From Psychrobacter nivimaris (GTDB taxonomy: Bacteria; Pseudomonadota; Gammaproteobacteria; Pseudomonadales; Moraxellaceae), in contig NZ_VZIZ01000014.1 of assembly GCF_009812035.1 (NCBI RefSeq), positions 115,266 to 179,265 of the forward strand: a DNA stretch of 64,000 nt, given 5' to 3'. The position numbers and the translations under genes are program-made. Every line of letters starts with the position of its first letter. Position 1 is the stretch's first letter. The notes below the pieces were generated by a model. The model was not told the DNA's origin, ran no database searches, and worked only from the letters and a program-made list of their open reading frames with translations. This document shows, in pieces, positions 46,831 through 57,000 of this stretch.

Positions 46831-47847
46831 CTATGCACTTAACAACGCACTTAATGCATCAGTACCGCGTACATCTGTCTGTTGCAGGTAAATCGGATAC
46901 AGCGGGTACTTGGTAAAGCTTTGTTCGATATCCTGCAGCAAATGCTGCTGACGCTCAGCACGGCGTCGCCAAAACTCATCCGACTGCGCAGTTGATATCA
47001 GCTGATTGATGACGATTGCTGCTGGCATGAGCTTACTATCTTCCAATTGCTCGATAGCGCGCTTGGTCTCAGCCAATGGTAAGACGTCAGCGGTCATCAC
47101 CAATACAATCGCTGTTTGTGTACGGTCATGTAATAGCAACCCTGCTTGGCGGAACAATTGCTTGCGCTTTTCTAATACGGAGACAGCTTGCTCCCAGCGA
47201 TCTGATTTTTTTGCTGCAAATGGATTGGCCACGTCGTTCTTTTGCGTGCTCTGTTTCTGATTGTGATTGTCCAAATGTGTCGCCACCGAACGTAGTTTGG
47301 CCTGTCGTCGCTGCTGTGCAAGCAGCCCATCCGTCCACGCCCCCATCATTTCTGGTAATACCAATAATCGCAAAGTATGACCTGTCGGTGCGGTATCAAA
47401 GATGATGTGTTCATACCCAGCATCTGCCGCTTCGACTAAATGGTGACACATGGATTCGAGCATCGCGGCTTCTTGAGCGCCAGGTGCCGACTTCGATAAC
47501 CTCAGATGCTCACGAATTTTGGGCATCATATCTGGGTTGGCATAAGCTTTAATCGTACGTTCGACTTGAGCAAAATGTTCATCGACAATCACGTCAGGAT
47601 TTAACTCAATCGCATCTAGATAAGGTGATATTACCGTTGTCTCATTATTGAGTCGTACATTCAATACATCGCCCAAACTATGTGCTGGATCGGTTGAGAC
47701 AATTAAGGTTTTTTGCTGCTGGCTTGCATAGTAGCTGGCTAGAGCTGCTGCCGTGGTGGTCTTCCCTACACCACCTTTGCCGCCGATAAATATAATCGGT
47801 TGTGTCTCTAACTGCTCTACCAATCCATGTAAAGGGTGTAATGCCAT
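46831..47847 (-). CDS. ArsA/GET3-family ATPase
   Basis: A 338-residue P-loop ATPase of the SIMIBI class with the deviant Walker A IGGKGGVGKTT (21-31), switch I STDPAHSLGDV and switch II FDTAPTGHTLRLL. It is a single-domain member rather than the double-domain arsenite pump ATPase, and no arsB or arsR is nearby. It follows a cory-CC-star gene, an association known for this ATPase subgroup, and a CstA transporter. It may serve as a chaperone or assembly ATPase. Confidence 0.88.
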   Translation of the reverse strand: MALHPLHGLVEQLETQPIIFIGGKGGVGKTTTAAALASYYASQQQKTLIVSTDPAHSLGDVLNVRLNNETTVISPYLDAIELNPDVIVDEHFAQVERTIKAYANPDMMPKIREHLRLSKSAPGAQEAAMLESMCHHLVEAADAGYEHIIFDTAPTGHTLRLLVLPEMMGAWTDGLLAQQRRQAKLRSVATHLDNHNQKQSTQKNDVANPFAAKKSDRWEQAVSVLEKRKQLFRQAGLLLHDRTQTAIVLVMTADVLPLAETKRAIEQLEDSKLMPAAIVINQLISTAQSDEFWRRRAERQQHLLQDIEQSFTKYPLYPIYLQQTDVRGTDALSALLSA

Positions 47848-47920
47848 ATCGTTATCTCGTATTTTATCTCATTATCTAATAAATGCTTAGCTACTTTTTT
47901 ATATAGTCAATCCACTACTG

Positions 47921-48232
47921 TTAGCAGCACCCAACGTGGTCAAATGGACATCTATCCATCCCCATACGTGTATGCCACTCATGAAAGTTCTCTAAAAATA
48001 ATGGTTGTAGCTCTAATGTATAAAAGCTGGCGGGATTATCAATCCCCAAACTCTCAGCAAACATGAGCAACATAAAAAAATCTTCTTCATCACGTGCGGC
48101 CCGTGCCATCGTCTGACGATAAGGCGCATGATAAAATTCATTTAATCCACTCTTAAACCGTTGCCACCATGGTTGAGTGTTCTCTAGTGGTTGAACGTTT
48201 TCTATATTATCTGATGTGTTTTTATTTTCCAT
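47921..48232 (-). CDS. Cory-CC-star protein
   Basis: A 103-residue protein with YRQTMARAARDEEDFFMLLM and GIDNPASFYTLELQPLFLE, ending in DHVGCC at the stop codon. The conserved core and the terminal Cys-Cys are the defining marks of the cory-CC-star family, which is encoded beside ArsA-like ATPases. The C-terminal Cys pair suggests metal or disulfide chemistry. The function is not known. It lies 73 bases upstream of the ATPase gene and downstream of cstA. Confidence 0.88.
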   Translation of the reverse strand: MENKNTSDNIENVQPLENTQPWWQRFKSGLNEFYHAPYRQTMARAARDEEDFFMLLMFAESLGIDNPASFYTLELQPLFLENFHEWHTRMGMDRCPFDHVGCC

Positions 48233-48284
48233 AATGTACTCGTATTTTACTTAATTCTTATGATCTATCATGCCTATATGATAC

Positions 48285-48317
48285 AAAAAACGCCAGCAAT
48301 TGCTGCTAGCGTTTTTT
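48285..48317. terminator. Bidirectional terminator between cstA and the cory-CC-star gene
   Basis: A hairpin around CAGCAATTGCTG with outer CGC/GCG pairs and a 3-base bulge is flanked by A6 on the left and T6 on the right. On the - strand it ends cstA transcription before the cory-CC-star gene. Confidence 0.75.
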
Positions 48318-48347
48318 ATTAAACAGACACTCAATATGGGTTAATGT

Positions 48348-50030
48348 TTAAACTTCACCGCTTTTACCTTTATGTAGTGACCACTCTTTTCGTAGTACAG
48401 ACAAACTCTCAAACGTCACCAAAATGGTCGCGATTAAGATAATAATATCCATAATAATAAGTAGCCAATTACCATCAGTAAAGAAGGTTTTGAGCTGAAT
48501 CAATAGTGCAAAGACAGTCATAACCAACAAGAACGACAATGGTGCTAAGGTGTACCAAACTGGCTTACCTTTACGTAATAAGATAATAGTAACGATCATC
48601 AAGGTCAAGGCAGCCATTAACTGGTTGGTCGTACCAAATAGCGGCCAAATAATCATACCACCCGCGCCATCGATACCACCAGCACCAAACGCTAATAACA
48701 AACAGCTTCCGACAGCAAGTAACGTTGCAACGACACTCTTATTGAGTACGGGTAAATTATAAAATTCACCAAATTCTTGGAAAATATAACGTTGTAAACG
48801 TACGCCAGTATCCATCGTCGTACCAGCAAACAATGCAGCCATTACCGTAAGCATCGTCTGTGATAGCACCATGTCGATACCAACGCCGGCATTCAAGATG
48901 GTCGCACCGCCGTCAATGAAAGCACCGATAGAGCCATCACCGAACTTTTGGTAGACCGCTTGCCAGTCACCAAGAGTTGCAAAACCTGCGGTTGCTGCAA
49001 GGATTGCCCCAAGTGCTAGCATGCCCTCACCCAATGCACCGAAGTAACCAACGAAACGAACGTCTTCTTCTTTATCAATCTGCTTAGAAGTGGTCCCTGT
49101 TGCGACCAAACCATGGAAACCTGATATAGCACCACAAGCAATTGTCACAAACAACAATGGTAGAAGTGACGGTGTATCCGCTGGTAATGCAGTGTTAACC
49201 GCTGGCGCGACAATATTAGGCGTGCCAATAAAAATAGCGGCATATAGTAGAATCAAACCGACAAATAACTGTAAGCCATTAATATAATCACGAGGTTGAA
49301 GCAGCATCCATACGGGCAACAACGACGCAATCGCCGCATAGGCAAACAAGATCAAGATCCATACCGCGTTATCAGGCAAACCCATGACAGTTTCAGGTAA
49401 CACAATCGGGAACATAGGGCCGAGATAGATAAGCCCGTACAAGGCCGTTACCCCGATAATGGACACCCAGACCAGATTCATATTGTAGCGATAGATACAC
49501 TGCCCGATGATAAAGGCAACCACTAAGGCACCCCAAACTGGCAATACCGCAGATGGCGTCTTGATCATCATATTGGCGATAGCTACGCCAAATACAGCAT
49601 TGACCATCAGTAGTAATAAGAAGATGACAACCATCATCAAGCTGCGAACACGTGTGCCCATGACAGTACCAGCAATAGAGCCAATCGACTGACCTCTATT
49701 ACGCATACTTGCCCAAATAGCAGACATATCATGTACGCCAGCCATAAAGATAGTACCTACCACTACCCAAATAATGGCAGGCACCCAGCCCCAAATAACC
49801 GCAATGGCAGGACCGATAATTGGTGCAGCCCCTGCCACTGACGTGAAGTGATGCCCCCACAATACATACTTATTGGTAGGAACATAATCGATCCCATCTT
49901 TCATCGTATGTGCGGGTGTAGGACGGCTGTTGTCCAATGCTAAAATTTTGGTGGCGATAAATTTTGAATAAAAAACGTAGCCGCAGAGCATAGCGGCAAC
50001 GGCGAATAGTAGTACAATAGCACTATTCAT
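48348..50030 (-). CDS. cstA: CstA-family transporter (carbon starvation protein)
   Basis: A 560-residue inner-membrane protein with about 14 helices. Family marks are HHFTSVAGAAPIIGPAIAVIWGW near residue 45, DMSAIWASMRNRGQS and GFHGLVATGTTSKQ. It is the shorter CstA form (E. coli CstA and BtsT are about 700 residues). The family takes up pyruvate or peptides during carbon shortage. ATG 50030 is preceded by GGGAGAG and fits the family N-terminus; the frame extends to 50057. Confidence 0.9.
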   Translation of the reverse strand: MNSAIVLLFAVAAMLCGYVFYSKFIATKILALDNSRPTPAHTMKDGIDYVPTNKYVLWGHHFTSVAGAAPIIGPAIAVIWGWVPAIIWVVVGTIFMAGVHDMSAIWASMRNRGQSIGSIAGTVMGTRVRSLMMVVIFLLLLMVNAVFGVAIANMMIKTPSAVLPVWGALVVAFIIGQCIYRYNMNLVWVSIIGVTALYGLIYLGPMFPIVLPETVMGLPDNAVWILILFAYAAIASLLPVWMLLQPRDYINGLQLFVGLILLYAAIFIGTPNIVAPAVNTALPADTPSLLPLLFVTIACGAISGFHGLVATGTTSKQIDKEEDVRFVGYFGALGEGMLALGAILAATAGFATLGDWQAVYQKFGDGSIGAFIDGGATILNAGVGIDMVLSQTMLTVMAALFAGTTMDTGVRLQRYIFQEFGEFYNLPVLNKSVVATLLAVGSCLLLAFGAGGIDGAGGMIIWPLFGTTNQLMAALTLMIVTIILLRKGKPVWYTLAPLSFLLVMTVFALLIQLKTFFTDGNWLLIIMDIIILIATILVTFESLSVLRKEWSLHKGKSGEV

Positions 50031-50332
50031 CTCATCTCTCCCTAGACAAGTAGTCAATAGCCTTATAAGTTCAAGCTTTTTGAATTAAAATATGAAAAAT
50101 ATGCTAAATTAGTGTGCGATGAGTGACTCAGCTCATCTATCGTTTAGGTAAATTCTAGCAATTTGCAAAATTATTACCAATCAACAAAGTCATTTATCTT
50201 ACAACTAGGGCATGTCACTAATCAGCATTTGGTGTGATGAGCCTGAGACTGAAACTTTGTTTGAATAATAACCGATTTGGTGATCAATGTAACGCAAGTA
50301 AGACATAAAAAACAACAAATAAAGGAAGTGCA

Positions 50333-51001
50333 ATGGCACATTATTTTGGATTCGTACCCTCAGATAAACTAAAAGCTTTAATCAGTGAGGCCGAACAAGT
50401 CGTTGCTTCAAATGAGAATGTAGAGTACTACCCTTATCGCGATGCCCTTACGCATCAGACAGCGCGTGATCTTACTGATAATTTATTGGTTGGTTTGGTA
50501 GATATTATTCCTAACCCTGAGCGTCAAGCCTCTATGCGCAAAATTGTTGGAACGATTGAACGCGCGACGGATACTCTGCTCAATATCTTATTGGGTAAAG
50601 AAAACAACAAAGACGTATTACCAAGTTTTCATTTTCTAAGAGATCATGCAACCTTTATTGATAATGAAGGCATTAAACGTGTCGGCTTTAAACTATCAGA
50701 AAAAGATGCCAATACCATCACTGAAGGTTTTGCTGCTATCACGCCTGAACATGTGGATAGAGCCAAATTTAAAACAGCACTCGAAACCATGAACGAAGAG
50801 ACATTGACCCATTTTATCAGTCGTTATGCTGAGACATTAAAGCTAGGCATGATCAAACGTAAGTCAGTTCCAGTTGCCAAATCGGCAATTGATAAAGGCA
50901 TGAGTATGGCACTTAATAAGCTATTACCTGACCTACCAAATGACTCATTGAATAGATTGGCCAATTATTACCGTCCATTTATTATAGAAAAGCCAGAATA
51001 A
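50333..51001 (+). CDS. Conserved hypothetical protein
   Basis: A 222-residue soluble, largely helical protein without recognised domains. The sequence begins MAHYFGFVPSDKLKALISEA and includes LLVGLVDIIPNPERQASMRK and ITPEHVDRAKFKTALETMNE. AAAGGAAG precedes the ATG. Codon use matches the backbone genes. No functional inference from its neighbours, a transporter and a purine salvage gene. Confidence 0.75.
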   Translation: MAHYFGFVPSDKLKALISEAEQVVASNENVEYYPYRDALTHQTARDLTDNLLVGLVDIIPNPERQASMRKIVGTIERATDTLLNILLGKENNKDVLPSFHFLRDHATFIDNEGIKRVGFKLSEKDANTITEGFAAITPEHVDRAKFKTALETMNEETLTHFISRYAETLKLGMIKRKSVPVAKSAIDKGMSMALNKLLPDLPNDSLNRLANYYRPFIIEKPE

Positions 51002-51103
51002 CCCTAAAAGTTGGATTAATTTTGTCCCAAAAGTCATATGACGTTGGGCAAATTCACTAAAATTTGCTAAAATAAGCGGCACTTTTTACCAAAGGCGCAC
51101 CCG

Positions 51104-51667
51104 ATGACCCAAATCAGTAACCAAGAAATTGAAAAAACCTTACGCAACTCAGAATGCCTTATCAGCAGTATCGAAGTAGCTGCTGCTTATGAGCGTTTGG
51201 CCGCTCAGCTCAATCTACATTATGCTGGTCTAAACCCAATTGTTATGGTCGTGATGAACGGCGGATTGATTCCAGCTGGTCAACTACTGACACATCTTAC
51301 GTTCTACCATCGCATGCACTATATTCATGCGACTCGTTATCGCGATAACGAAGGTACTAACGAGCTTGATTGGAAATTCAAGCCTGATGTTAGTATCGAA
51401 GGTGAGCACGTATTGTTAATCGACGACATCTTTGACGAAGGTATTACCCTAAAAGCAGTTGTTGAAGAATTAAGTAAAGAAAAGCCTCTATCACTTGAGT
51501 CTTGTGTCTTGCTTAACAAGCAACATGATCGCAAAGTTGCAGATTTTGACGTAGATTTTGTGGGTATTGATGTTGCAGATCGCTATGTTTACGGTTGTGG
51601 TATGGATTTCCATGGTTACTTGCGTCACCTCCCAGGTATCTATGCAATCAAAGAAGACAAAGTTTAA
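51104..51667 (+). CDS. hpt: Hypoxanthine-guanine phosphoribosyltransferase
   Basis: A 187-residue purine salvage enzyme of the type I PRTase fold. It has the PRPP-binding loop VLLIDDIFDEGITL (about 106-119), the VVMNGGLIPAG loop and a C-terminal VDFVGIDVADRYVYGCGMD, where aromatic residues stack on the purine. It converts hypoxanthine or guanine with PRPP to IMP or GMP. The IDDIFDEG variant with Phe-Asp is usual in beta/gamma-proteobacterial members. It ends in a bidirectional terminator shared with recD. Confidence 0.87.
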   Translation: MTQISNQEIEKTLRNSECLISSIEVAAAYERLAAQLNLHYAGLNPIVMVVMNGGLIPAGQLLTHLTFYHRMHYIHATRYRDNEGTNELDWKFKPDVSIEGEHVLLIDDIFDEGITLKAVVEELSKEKPLSLESCVLLNKQHDRKVADFDVDFVGIDVADRYVYGCGMDFHGYLRHLPGIYAIKEDKV

Positions 51668-51701
51668 TTCTAGACTTAATTGATTAAAATAGTTAAATCC
51701 T

Positions 51702-51730
51702 AAAAAAGCATCCAATTTGGATGCTTTTTT
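51702..51730. terminator. Bidirectional terminator between hpt and recD
   Basis: AAAAAAGCATCCAA and TTGGATGCTTTTTT form a perfect stem with almost no loop beyond the central TT. It works for both convergent transcripts. Confidence 0.9.
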
Positions 51731-51772
51731 ATTGCGCTGACTTATTGCGCCGATAACAACTTGAATGAATCG

Positions 51773-53983
51773 TTAAAACTGTAATGCCAAACCAGTATGC
51801 CGCTCAGTTGGTGTTTGAACTGCTTTTTCTAAAGCGTGTTTGGTACTATATATCGTTACCTGCTTCTTAGCACGAGTCACTGCCGTATAGATAAGCTCTT
51901 TGCTCAGCAATCTTGCATGGCTGTTATCGAAAGTAATAGCAACATGATCAAATTCGGATCCTTGTGACTTATGAATAGTCATTGCATATGCCGTGGCTAT
52001 CACCTCTTCATTTAGCAAATTAACAGCTATCCCTTGTGTCTTATTTTCAAAGAATACCTCTAATTGGCTTCTTTCATCTGATGTTTGTAAGCAGAAACCA
52101 ATATCCCCATTAAATAGCCCAAGCTCATAGTTATTTTGTAGCACCATAACAGGACGTCCATGGAACCATGTATTTTGACCCAATGGTAACTTTAGCTCAG
52201 CGAGATGCCATTGAGTAAGATAGTTATTGATATAGTGGTCGCCCCACTCACCATTATGGCCAGCAGTGAGGATTCTAAATTGATTAAATACCTCCATTAA
52301 CGAAGAGGTAGTATTTTTAACTGATTCTGGCACGGATTTTTCTATTGGATTCTTTAGTAAACTTTTAGCTTTATTTACGTATAATTGGTAATTATTTGAG
52401 ATTTTTGAAATGATTCTGTCTTTGCTTAGGCTATTTTTTATCTTGTTATTTGATATGGACTCTGCTTGTAACGTATTAACATATTGAAAACTCAAAGCAG
52501 CGTCTTGCCTTAATAATTGCCAAATAGCTTGAAGATTTGTCTCTGCTTTATTGATTTGAGTGGCCAGTTTACCGATACCTGACTCGGCGCTAAATCGGCG
52601 GCTCTCGGTTAGTTCTGCATGTATGGGTTGCAGTAGCGGAATGCGACAGAGATCAGCCAATACTGCTCCTGCATCGACGGCTGCTAACTGATTAGCATCG
52701 CCTAATAGTATTAGCCTAGCACCTGGCTTTACTGCGCTCACAAGATAATTGGCTAACTCAACTCCGAGCATAGATGCTTCATCAACGATGATAATATCTT
52801 CACCGAGTGGGTTGTTGGTATCGTAGCGCGGTCTACCCGTTCGACCGATACCTAGCAGACGATGGATGGTTTTTGCCTCTTGCAACTGTAGCTCTACATT
52901 TGCGTCGTCTAAAGCCGCCTGTAGAGACTCCTGCATACGTTGGGCTGCCTTACCTGTTGGTGCTGCTAATGCTAGACTAGCACTGTCTGTGCTAAACCTA
53001 ATATGTTTAGACTCATCTCCCCTACTCTCCGTCGCTTGTTGTAACGCGATAACTAACTGAGCAACGGTATAGGTTTTACCTGTACCTGGGCCACCAGTAA
53101 TGATACTAAATGCATTATTGTTCGCCACATTGATAGCAGCTATCTGTTGGTCATTTAAGTTCTCAGGCATGGTAATGTCTAAAGGCACTATCTGCTGATT
53201 CAAAATATGATTGATATGCTGTGCTAAGTTAAATTCTGCTTGCCATGTGCGGTGTAGCCAAAATGTGATTTTTGAACCTCGGGTCTCTTTATTCTTAGCG
53301 ATGTTATAAATAATTGGTTGATTATTTTTGCTTAGGCTATTTTGATAGTTATTACAATTAGGGTTCGCATTAACATTAGCGAATAAAGCGTGCTCATGGA
53401 TTGAATGAACGAAAGTATTTAAGTCGCTATTTTTTAAGCGATGATATAACGTAGTTATCGCATCAAAACGTTTAATCAACTTCCCTTTTTCATGATTACT
53501 CAGTGCTAGCTGCGCCCACAGGTAATCTCGCTGACCAAACAAAGTATCTAGTAATACAAATAGCGATGTCTCCGTTATAGTGTCATCGTCTATTTGCGTG
53601 TCTAGTTGCGTTTTTATCTGAGTATCAATCAGCGCAAAAATTGGTGTTGCCAGTATCCCCAATAATTGCTGCTGCCATGCATATAACGTGACTATTTCCC
53701 CATTAATCTGACCTTGCATGGGAGCTTCATGATCGGCTGTATCGACAGTTAATACAGTATGCCCCTCTTCCAAATGAGCCGCTAAAATAACGAATAGAGC
53801 CGTAAATAAATCGCTATCTTTTGACTTATCGATTCTTCTATTTTCATCGTTTGTCTTTGCATCTGTTGCGTCATATGCTACATGTGTTTGCTGGCGGCGC
53901 AGCAAAATATAATCACTGAGATTACTTGCCCAGCTCTCTTGTAAGCTGATGGCTGACTTACTTTTATTGTTATTATTACTCAT
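51773..53983 (-). CDS. recD: Exodeoxyribonuclease V alpha subunit
   Basis: A 736-residue 5'-3' helicase subunit of RecBCD. Superfamily 1 motifs are complete: Walker A GGPGTGKTYT (near residue 297), DEASMLG, GDANQLAAVDAG, TIHKSQGSEFDHV and YTAVTRAKKQ. It is about 130 residues longer than the E. coli protein, with polar Ser/Asn/Lys-rich insertions near residues 215-235 and 515-560. Each of those carries an identical AATAGCCTAAGCAAA coding NSLSK. It is the last gene of the recC-recB-recD set, 74 bases after recB. Confidence 0.94.
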   Translation of the reverse strand: MSNNNNKSKSAISLQESWASNLSDYILLRRQQTHVAYDATDAKTNDENRRIDKSKDSDLFTALFVILAAHLEEGHTVLTVDTADHEAPMQGQINGEIVTLYAWQQQLLGILATPIFALIDTQIKTQLDTQIDDDTITETSLFVLLDTLFGQRDYLWAQLALSNHEKGKLIKRFDAITTLYHRLKNSDLNTFVHSIHEHALFANVNANPNCNNYQNSLSKNNQPIIYNIAKNKETRGSKITFWLHRTWQAEFNLAQHINHILNQQIVPLDITMPENLNDQQIAAINVANNNAFSIITGGPGTGKTYTVAQLVIALQQATESRGDESKHIRFSTDSASLALAAPTGKAAQRMQESLQAALDDANVELQLQEAKTIHRLLGIGRTGRPRYDTNNPLGEDIIIVDEASMLGVELANYLVSAVKPGARLILLGDANQLAAVDAGAVLADLCRIPLLQPIHAELTESRRFSAESGIGKLATQINKAETNLQAIWQLLRQDAALSFQYVNTLQAESISNNKIKNSLSKDRIISKISNNYQLYVNKAKSLLKNPIEKSVPESVKNTTSSLMEVFNQFRILTAGHNGEWGDHYINNYLTQWHLAELKLPLGQNTWFHGRPVMVLQNNYELGLFNGDIGFCLQTSDERSQLEVFFENKTQGIAVNLLNEEVIATAYAMTIHKSQGSEFDHVAITFDNSHARLLSKELIYTAVTRAKKQVTIYSTKHALEKAVQTPTERHTGLALQF
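52424..52435 (-). repeat. AATAGCCTAAGC copy in recD (distal)
   Basis: Codes NSLS in KNSLSKD and continues identically for three more bases (AAA) with the other recD copy. Confidence 0.7.
53330..53341 (-). repeat. AATAGCCTAAGC copy in recD (proximal)
   Basis: Codes NSLS in QNSLSKN, inside a polar insertion not expected in RecD of other groups. Confidence 0.7.
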
Positions 53984-54057
53984 CGTATATTTATCTCTTA
54001 TTAATCTGATTAACTGCTATAACAATTTTTATCTACCTAGTTGCTATACAAGGTTTA

Positions 54058-57000
54058 TTAGTCCGGCAGGCCAAACAATGCATCTAGACCTTTAATAAAG
54101 GCGATAGGAATATCCCAAGTAACCAATCCATAGCAACCATTACTGCTCAAGCTATCGTGGTTAGACTGAGCCATATATTGCGATGTAGGCATAGTAGCTG
54201 CTTGAGCATTCGGGTCGTACACACCGCGTAAAAACACGTACTCTACAGCGCCTAAATATTTATCTTCGTTACCCGTATAATCACTGATCCTCATAGCAAG
54301 GAACCGATGCAATGCTACTTGATAGATTGCTGCTTGTAGCCAGTACCCTGCCTTGGACATTGCTTTCTCGAGCGTATCTTTATTGTAATCGCTTAGGCTA
54401 TTTCCTAAAAAGTTACTCTTATAGTCAACCACATAATACTTGCCAGCATGCTCATACACCAAGTCAATTTCACCGCGTAGATAACGATACAGATGCGCTT
54501 TATTTTGTGGCACTAGGGTGACGTGTTTATCTGTCTCGTCAGGTAAATACTGTTGAAAAAGCTTACTAATATCCTGTGCTTTAAAATTCTCTGACAATCC
54601 CATGTTGAACTCTAACTCGGCAAATCGCTTACCTTTATCAAGAGCAATCAAGGGTTGATTGGAAGCCAACAGTGGCGCATGCAACACTTCTTCAATCCAA
54701 TTGATTAATGCCTCATGCTTGGTTGTATCTATTGAATCGAAATCAATGACACCGTTGATTCCTTTCTTCCTTCCTTGTGATCTGCGGCTCTGCTGTTCAG
54801 CACTACTATATATCAGCGGTAACTGATAGCTATTAATCGCTCTATCAATAATCTGATGCCACTGGGCTTTATTAGTGAAATCGATTTGTTCAAATATCTC
54901 ATGCAAAAACGTACCGGCATTGGCACCCTTTACAAAGGTAAAACGGATATCCTCTTCTGACTTGAGGCTTAGTTCACTGTCTTGTTCGAGAGACTCTTTG
55001 CTATTCAGTGAAGAAAGGTCTGAAACAGAAGACTCTGTCATATCAATGTCTATCGCATCATCAATACGCTCATCCACTATCGCCATTGCTTGTGTAGATT
55101 CATCTAGCTGACGCGCCAAAGCGGTGAAGCTGGTCTTAGCCCAGCCATAAAAATAATTGGTTTTCATCACCTCTGCAAAAGGCGCGTACTCAATAGCTTC
55201 TGTCGTAGGCTTATGAGCATTTGACTTGGTAGCAGCCATATGAACTTTGTCATTTATACCTGCTGAGCTAGCACCATTGCTTGCGTAATTATTGTCATAA
55301 AACTCATTAACTTTATGACCTCTGAGCATGCCTATGGTACCTTTGAGCCTATCAGGCAATTCAAACTTGGCCTCTTCAGACTCGAACCAATAAAAAACTG
55401 GCTTTAGCTCAAACCCTGTCTTGTTACTCGGATCTCGCAAAACAACATAAAGCTGCTCACTAGCCCGAGTAAAGGCCACATAGCCAAGCCGCCTTATCTC
55501 ATCAAAACCTTCTTGTGTTTCGATATCAGTATAGTAATCCTCAACTGTGGCAGAGCCTTGCAGTGGTGAGAAGCGGCGCTGATTTCCCGTCGATTGACTA
55601 TCTAGCGATTGCTGTACTTCTATCGACTGCCGCACTAGCGCTGAGGGCGCTTGTTGCGCGTTATATAGATACAGCCCATAGTCTTCCTTATTGCCAGACT
55701 TCCTACTGGCATCACCCATTCCCAATACATAGACAATAGGGAACTCAAGCCCTTTTGACTTATGAATGGTCATCAGTTGCACGCCAGACTCTGTCGGTAG
55801 CGGATATTGCTTAGCCCAATCACTGTTGGGTGCTGTATCTATCTGCTGTCTGAACCACGCCAACAACTCATACTCACCCATTCCTAAGCCATACTGCGCC
55901 AAGATGTCCATTACATGACGCAAGTCCATGATATGACGGTCACCTTCTGGATGAGCAGCTAGGGCCTGCCAAACGCCTTGCGGCTGCACAGGGCTTTTAT
56001 CTAATAAATAATGTAGCGCCGATAATATGCCAAAGTGCTGCCAACGCTGTGCCCCTTCTTTTAGATAGGTAATAAAGTCTTGATAGCTTTTCTTAGTATC
56101 AGTAGCATCATTAGTTAAGAAGTCTTTCGAATTAGAATGGTTTGAACGGGCGCTTGGTGTACTGCTACCTTCGGTAATACCTGACTCATGATCCGTCATC
56201 ATGGCTTTGATGTTTTTAATACTCAGTCCATATAGGTGACTGGTCAACACCCGATTAATCATGTCATGACGATAAGGGTATAGCATGGCACTTAGTAGCG
56301 CCGCCACATCTTCTGCCATAATAGTCTCAAAGATGCTAACATCACTGGTAGTCAAGGTCGGCACATTAAGTTTTACTAGCTCGTCTTCAACTCGCTTCAG
56401 ATCTTTTTTGGCACGTGCCAGCACCCCAATATCACTGGGCTGAATCGGCTTACCTTTAAGTGTCTGACCACTATTAAGCAAAGTGGCTATATGGCGAGCT
56501 GTTATCTCATGTTCATCGTAATCAAACTCTTTGTCCCTGTCATAAGGCAGATGCAATAAGCTCACGGGCTGAGCAGAAAGCACTTCTGTCACCAGTACAT
56601 CATCCAGCCTATCTGACGCATTAAACCAAGACAGCTCATATTCTGGTTTTGCTGCTTTAATATGTTGGTAATGAATCCCAGTACCCAACTGCGACAGTTT
56701 ATTTTCAGCAGTTGAGGCATTAGCCATGCCAAACCAGCAGTTCAATGCGTTAATCACACCCGCATTAGAACGGCGATTGATATCTAGTGTCCAAAGGGCG
56801 CTTTTATCAAACTGGGCTTTCATGTAGTTATAGTTGGCTACATCGCCACCACGAAACCCATAAATAGCCTGTTTGGGATCACCAACCAATAGCAGAAACT
56901 CATTATTGGTTTTCTTGGTGGTTGCTTGCTTGTCACTGTCCGACTGTTTACGTTTATTCTTTGGCAAGTAGATGCTTTCAATCATAATGGCTTGCTCGCC

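Noticed and set aside
47076..47405. Plus-strand frames of 84-109 residues opposite the ArsA-type ATPase
   Set aside because: Shadows of a strongly supported gene on the other strand; composition is Cys/Arg/Ser-rich nonsense.
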